DNA of 64,000 nucleotides. Source: JARYGU01 sp033795365. GTDB lineage: Bacteria; Pseudomonadota; Alphaproteobacteria; Rhizobiales; Rhizobiaceae. The stretch is taken from assembly GCA_033795365.1 (NCBI GenBank), contig JARYGU010000003.1:248001-312000 (forward strand), written 5' to 3'. The notes under the pieces are model-generated. The model did not search any database. It worked only from the letters and a program-made list of their open reading frames with translations, and was not told the origin of the DNA. Of this stretch, positions 59,711 to 64,000 are shown piece after piece. Within the stretch, counting starts at the first letter, position 1; each line of letters begins with the position of its first letter. The position numbers and the translations under genes were made by a program.

Positions 59711-62077
59711 TTACGCGGCCTCGCCGACCGCCATTGCCATCTCCTTGTTGAGACTGTCGAGGAAAGCGGCCATCGCGGCTTTGGAGATCTTTTCGCCCGC
59801 GACCCAGGCGACGGTCTTATAGATTCCGAGGAAGGAGCCGGCGCAGTATTCAACCATCCTTCCGGCTTCCTCATCGTCGAGATCGAGTTCCTCCTTGAGG
59901 AAATCGTGGAAGCGGCGGCGGGCGAATTCCCGCTCGATAACGAGAAACGGCTGGCTCTCCACATCGAGGATGGTCGAAGGCAGCGCCGGTGCGTCGACCT
60001 CGACGGTCGCCTCCAGGCGAATGTCGCGCGAAGAGGCACCGACTTCGAAGGTCAGCCTGCCTGCATCGAGCAGCCACTGTTGGTGTGCCGGATCGAAATA
60101 GCAAAGGTCCCGGCCCTCCATCGTCACTTCGACGCGCCTGGTTTCTCCGGGCTGCAGCTCGACCTTCACGAAGCCCTTGAGCTCGCGGGGCGGCCGTATC
60201 AAGCGGGCATCGTGCGGGCGGGCATAGACCTGGGCGATCTCCTTACCCGCTGTCTTGCCGGTGTTCGTGATGTCGAAAGCTATCGTGACCGTGCTCGAGG
60301 CGCCGACGCGGCCGGCGTCAACGGCAATGTTCGAATATTCGAAGGTCGTGTAGCTGAGCCCGAAGCCGAAGGGAAACAGCGGCGCGAGCTTCCGCTTGTC
60401 GAAAAACCGGTAGCCGACGTGAATGCCCTCGCTATAGATATGGCGGTTGTTCTCGCCGGGATAAGTGAAATAACCCGGTATGTCCTCTATCTGGACCGGG
60501 AAAGTCACCGTCAGCTTGCCGCTGGGATTGCGCTTGCCGAAGAGGACATCGGCAACGGCGCCTCCGGCACCCTGCCCTCCAAAGAACGCCGCAAGCACCG
60601 CCTGGGCATAACCGATCCACGGCATGACGACGGCATCGGGAGTGGCGAGGATGACCACCATCCTGCCGGTGTGCTTTCCAAGACGCTCGATCAGAGCGTC
60701 CTGGCCATCCTGGAGATTGAGATGGGTGCGATCGGACCCCTCACCATCGTAGCCGACCTCCGTATTGCCGAAGAAGAGCACCACATCGGCAGCGCCGACG
60801 TCCGCGAGTGCCGCTTGCTCGGATGCTTTTCCCGGTTCGAAATCCGTGACCGCATGGAAATCGACGCGAACGCCCGAAGCAAACTTGCGGATCTCATCAA
60901 GCGGAATATCCACCTCCGTCGGCCGCGTCGTCGCGCAGCCGGAGCCCTGAATGATCGGCTCCATGGCGGCGGCACCGACCACCGCTATCCGTTTGATCGT
61001 CGACGGATCAAGGGGCAGGATCGCGCCGTCGTTCTTGAGAAGCACGATCGATTCTCCCGCCATGCGCCTGGAGAGCTCGTGATGCTTTCTGAAGTCCGCC
61101 GTCGCGTTCGGCTTGATGCTGTTGCGACCGGTGCGGATGAGCTTGAGAATGCGCAGGCATGAGCGGTCGAGAACCTCCATGGCCACACGCCCTTCTTCCA
61201 CCGCAGCGACCAGTTCCTGCTTGCGGGCGCCGCTTTCCGGCATGTCGAGATCGTTGCCGGCATTCATCGAGGCGGGGCGGTCCTTGATACCGTGCCAATC
61301 GGAAACGACGACACCCTCATAGCCCCATTCCTCACGCAGCACCTTCGTCAGCAGCCAGTGATTTTCGGCGGCCTGGATATCGTTGAGACGGTTATAGGAA
61401 CTCATTACGGCCCATGGATTGCTCTTGCGGATCGCGCGTTCGAAGCCGGCGAGATAGATCTCGCGCAACGCCCGCTCGTCGACTACGGAGCTCATGGTCG
61501 TGCGCTGGACCTCTGAATTGTTGCAGGCGAAATGCTTCAGCGAAGCGCCGACACCATTTTCCTGCAGGCCATTGATGACGGCCGCAGCGATCTCACCGGT
61601 CAGAACCGGATCCTCCGAATAATATTCGTAGCTGCGCCCGGCGAGCGGCGTGCGGCGGATGTTGATGCCGGGGCCGAGCAGGATATTGACGCCGAAGGCC
61701 TGGCATTCGGCGGCAAGCGCCTCGCCGAGCTCATGCGCCAAGCCGACATCCCAGGAGCAGGCGAAGGACGAGCCGTTCGGGAAGCAGGTCGCAGGGCGGG
61801 TGGAACCGAAGGCGCTTTCGACCCCCGTCGAAAGATCCGTGTTGACCACGCTCAGGAAAGCCGCCAGCTGGCTGTCGCCGTCCTGCGCTCCGTCGATCTG
61901 CTCGATCGAGTAGCGGACGCCGTAGGTGCCGTCCGTCATCAGCAGTTCCGGAATGTTGAGGCGGTAGTTGGCCGTCGTGCGCCAGAGGCCGTGGCCGCTC
62001 ACCAGCGCGACCTTCTCCTCCAGCGTCATCTCGTCCACGAGCACGGCCAAATCTCTATCGGAAACATTCCACGTCAT
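59711..62077 (-). CDS. GH3 beta-glycosidase (beta-glucosidase/xylosidase)
   Basis: Protein of 788 aa without signal peptide. The N-terminal barrel has LLMTDGTYGVRY, KHFACNNSEVQR and the nucleophile Asp260 in VSDWHGI. The (alpha/beta)6 domain contains RIAVVGAAAMEPIIQGSGCA, and the C-terminal fibronectin-III-like domain starts near residue 570 (LSYTTFEYSNIAV). About 110 extra residues follow (from ILDVESQPFL), a helical acidic tail not usual in the family. It hydrolyses imported beta-glucosides or related oligomers in the cytoplasm. The start at 62077 has GGATGGATACC upstream. It is divergent from the AraC gene. Confidence 0.9.
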   Translation of the reverse strand: MTWNVSDRDLAVLVDEMTLEEKVALVSGHGLWRTTANYRLNIPELLMTDGTYGVRYSIEQIDGAQDGDSQLAAFLSVVNTDLSTGVESAFGSTRPATCFPNGSSFACSWDVGLAHELGEALAAECQAFGVNILLGPGINIRRTPLAGRSYEYYSEDPVLTGEIAAAVINGLQENGVGASLKHFACNNSEVQRTTMSSVVDERALREIYLAGFERAIRKSNPWAVMSSYNRLNDIQAAENHWLLTKVLREEWGYEGVVVSDWHGIKDRPASMNAGNDLDMPESGARKQELVAAVEEGRVAMEVLDRSCLRILKLIRTGRNSIKPNATADFRKHHELSRRMAGESIVLLKNDGAILPLDPSTIKRIAVVGAAAMEPIIQGSGCATTRPTEVDIPLDEIRKFASGVRVDFHAVTDFEPGKASEQAALADVGAADVVLFFGNTEVGYDGEGSDRTHLNLQDGQDALIERLGKHTGRMVVILATPDAVVMPWIGYAQAVLAAFFGGQGAGGAVADVLFGKRNPSGKLTVTFPVQIEDIPGYFTYPGENNRHIYSEGIHVGYRFFDKRKLAPLFPFGFGLSYTTFEYSNIAVDAGRVGASSTVTIAFDITNTGKTAGKEIAQVYARPHDARLIRPPRELKGFVKVELQPGETRRVEVTMEGRDLCYFDPAHQQWLLDAGRLTFEVGASSRDIRLEATVEVDAPALPSTILDVESQPFLVIEREFARRRFHDFLKEELDLDDEEAGRMVEYCAGSFLGIYKTVAWVAGEKISKAAMAAFLDSLNKEMAMAVGEAA

Positions 62078-62270
62078 CGGTATCCATCCATCATGCCGGG
62101 CGCCTGCCGTCGATATACGAGGGCCCGTTCGCCCGCGCGGGCCGCGCCCGCGATATCCAAGAATGACGAATTGATGACATAGGAGGAACGACGCATCTAG
62201 CCGCGAAAATTGCACTGGCGGTACGACAGTTTTTGATATTAAGTTCCTCCCGGCACCAGAGAAAAACGAA

Positions 62271-63314
62271 ATGAACATTGCTTATCTGCGATCCGCACCG
62301 GCACCCAACCAGCAGGACTGCGGCTTTGAGAATTTCGGCCCTGCGGAAGCTCAGCACTTCCGGGCATTCGTGCATGGCTATGCGGATGTGCCCTATCATT
62401 GGCACCGGGAGATGGAGATACTTTTTGTGCTGCGCGGCAGCTTCCGATTGGTGGTCGACGGCCAGATCTGCGAGATGGATCAGGACGATGTGATCATCAT
62501 AAACTCCGACATACCGCACAACTCGACGTCGATATCGCCCGACGCGCTGATCTGCGGCGTCCATCTCGATACCGGATATTTCGAGCGCCTGGGCCTGCCC
62601 GGTTTCGCATCCCGGCAGTACCTCTGCCGCACCTTCCTCCACACCCGCTCTTTCATGAACAGGATCGCGCCGATGAAGGCCTTCATGGCCCGCCTGATCC
62701 TCGACCAGACGAAGCATCCCGAAGAGGTCATGATACGGCAGACCGTCGCCAATCTGCTCGCCAGTTTCATCTACCGCGCGATCCCGCACGAGGCGGCCGA
62801 CAGCGATGCATCGCAGCTGCGTTCCGACAGCCGCAACCGTATCCTGAGGATCATGGATACCGTCGGCGACCAGGACGACAATCAGCGGCTGAGCGCGATC
62901 GCCAAAGCCGAGGGACTGACCGTCAGCCATCTTTCGCGCCTCTTCAAACGCCACCTGGGCGTAGGTTACCGCGATTATTGCCAAAACCTGCGGCTGGACT
63001 CTGCAGCGGATGAACTACGCATGACGGACTACACCATTGCGGTGATCATGGAGCGAAACGCCTTCGGTAATCCGGCCGTCTTCTACAACAAGTTCAGGGC
63101 GCGGTTCGGATGCAGCCCCGCGGAGTTCCGGCGCGGATGCCGGCCGCGGGGACCGCAAAGCACGCTGACGGACGAGGATGCCGCAGAGGCGCAACGGATC
63201 CTCACCCTCCATGCCGCCGATCTCGGCAAGGCCGCAGAGATCGCCATCGGCATCAATGTGACGGGACGCAAACACATCACCCTCCGTGCACCGCACAACG
63301 CCAACCTCGGCTGA
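62271..63314 (+). CDS. AraC-family transcriptional regulator of the GH3 operon
   Basis: Protein of 347 aa. The N-terminal cupin sensor (HWHREMEILFVLRGSFRLVVDG) is followed by the paired HTH domain at about residues 200-290 (LSAIAKAEGLTVSHLSRLFKRHLG and FGNPAVFYNKFRARFGCSP). About 50 extra residues follow the HTH. It is divergent from the GH3 gene across 193 bp and very probably activates that operon in response to its sugar. Confidence 0.88.
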   Translation: MNIAYLRSAPAPNQQDCGFENFGPAEAQHFRAFVHGYADVPYHWHREMEILFVLRGSFRLVVDGQICEMDQDDVIIINSDIPHNSTSISPDALICGVHLDTGYFERLGLPGFASRQYLCRTFLHTRSFMNRIAPMKAFMARLILDQTKHPEEVMIRQTVANLLASFIYRAIPHEAADSDASQLRSDSRNRILRIMDTVGDQDDNQRLSAIAKAEGLTVSHLSRLFKRHLGVGYRDYCQNLRLDSAADELRMTDYTIAVIMERNAFGNPAVFYNKFRARFGCSPAEFRRGCRPRGPQSTLTDEDAAEAQRILTLHAADLGKAAEIAIGINVTGRKHITLRAPHNANLG

Positions 63315-63315
63315 G

Positions 63316-64000
63316 TTACGACAGGATCATCGTCGCTGCCTTGTCGCCGATCATCATCGAAGGCGCATTGGTGTTGCCGCCGATCAGCGTCGGCATAACG
63401 GAGGCATCGGCGACACGCAGGTTTTCGAAACCGCGCACTTTGAGGCTTGCCGGATCGACGACCGCCATAGCATCGGTACCCATCTTGACCGTGCCTACCG
63501 GGTGATAGACGGTCAGCGCCTCGGCACGCAGATAGGCAAGGAGCTCGTCGTCGGTCCTGACGTCCGGACCAGGCAGGATTTCCGGACCACGAATTCCTCC
63601 GAAGACCGGCGAGGCGAGGATCGAGCGCGCGATCTTGATGCCTTCGACCAGCGTCAGCGCATCCTGCTCGTCGCTGAAGAAGCGGTGATCGATCAGCACG
63701 TTGCGCCGCGTGCCGTCCCGCTCGATGACGAGCTCACCCACGCTCCTGGGCCGCAGGACGCAGGTATGGACGGCATACCCATGACCGTATTCGACCAGCC
63801 GGCCACGATGGCTGCGATAACCTGGCACAAAATGGAACTGGATGTCCGGCAACTCGCCGGCATATCTGGTTCTCGCAAAACCGCCCGCCTCGACATAGTT
63901 CGTGGTCAGCATGCCCTTCCGGCGCACGAAATACCGGAATGGGGCGGCCAGCATCGCCGGCAGGTTGGAGACCGACAGGCCGAGCGTCTTGGCGCTGTTC
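63316..64000 (-). CDS. GMC-family oxidoreductase (choline dehydrogenase-like), C-terminal part
   Basis: The gene runs off the right edge, so only about the last 227 residues are seen. They contain the GMC C-terminal signature YHPVGTVKMG with the catalytic His, followed by NTNAPSMMIGDKAA, and the substrate-domain part YVEAGGFARTRYAGELPDIQFHFVPG. Such FAD enzymes oxidise alcohols, including choline and various sugars or aliphatic alcohols. It ends 1 bp from the convergent AraC gene. The N-terminal FAD-binding part is outside the window. Confidence 0.85.
   Translation of the reverse strand, partial: NSAKTLGLSVSNLPAMLAAPFRYFVRRKGMLTTNYVEAGGFARTRYAGELPDIQFHFVPGYRSHRGRLVEYGHGYAVHTCVLRPRSVGELVIERDGTRRNVLIDHRFFSDEQDALTLVEGIKIARSILASPVFGGIRGPEILPGPDVRTDDELLAYLRAEALTVYHPVGTVKMGTDAMAVVDPASLKVRGFENLRVADASVMPTLIGGNTNAPSMMIGDKAATMILS

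Noticed and set aside
1..64000. Mobile elements, CRISPR arrays, tRNA or rRNA genes
   Set aside because: I looked for transposase or integrase proteins, regularly spaced repeats and conserved RNA gene sequences and saw none.

Overview
The window reads as one stretch of a Rhizobiaceae-type alphaproteobacterial genome (Rhizobium/Ensifer/Agrobacterium/Shinella relatives). It is GC-rich, with tightly packed operons, ATGA/GTGA stop-start overlaps, several sugar ABC transporters, a DUF992 protein and a NasST-controlled nitrate assimilation cluster. I see no rRNA, tRNA, CRISPR array, transposase or phage gene. The density of catabolic and transport genes would suit a chromid or megaplasmid, but nothing here proves which replicon it is.

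Layout. 1-8.4 kb (mostly + strand): a small unknown protein, D-erythronate dehydrogenase (denD), an SDR, a secreted S10 serine carboxypeptidase, then a cobalamin riboswitch ahead of a Rieske oxygenase and its flavin/ferredoxin reductase (glycine-betaine-monooxygenase type), a small exported protein and a second SDR. 8.4-20.2 kb (- strand): nitrate assimilation in transcription order nasT, nasS, then nrtA, nrtB, ABC ATPase, nirB, nirD, a formate/nitrite channel and nasA. The nrtA leader shows a sigma-54 promoter followed at once by an ANTAR-type hairpin, so nitrogen control (NtrC/RpoN) and nitrate control (NasST antitermination) both converge on it. 20.4-23.1 kb: a cupin, small proteins and an FAD/NAD(P) protein. 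23.3-30.5 kb: two flavin monooxygenases of the DszC/SfnB class, tail to tail, with a ribose-type (CUT2) ABC transporter; together they look like uptake and oxidative attack of a small, probably organosulfur, substrate.

30.6-36.7 kb: DUF992 protein, MFS transporter, secreted esterase, a 44-residue lipoprotein, four very small single-span membrane proteins in a row, and a 2-hydroxyacid dehydrogenase-like protein. 36.8-51.1 kb (- strand): two adjacent arabinose-glycan systems. One is LacI, SBP, two permeases, GH127 beta-L-arabinofuranosidase and ATPase. The other is an ArsR/COG4189-like regulator, GH51 alpha-L-arabinofuranosidase, ATPase, SBP and two permeases. Together they would import and cleave both alpha- and beta-linked L-arabinofuranosides, as found in plant arabinans and hydroxyproline-rich glycoproteins.

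51.4-53.7 kb: a methyltransferase-fold protein with an export signal, and an APC-family amino acid permease. 54.1-63.3 kb: a third glycoside system with GH3 beta-glycosidase, SBP, two permeases, ATPase and an ArgE-type deacylase, with a divergent AraC regulator. The window ends inside a GMC oxidoreductase. All five ABC operons carry a predicted hairpin just after the binding-protein gene, which would favour making more binding protein than membrane components.
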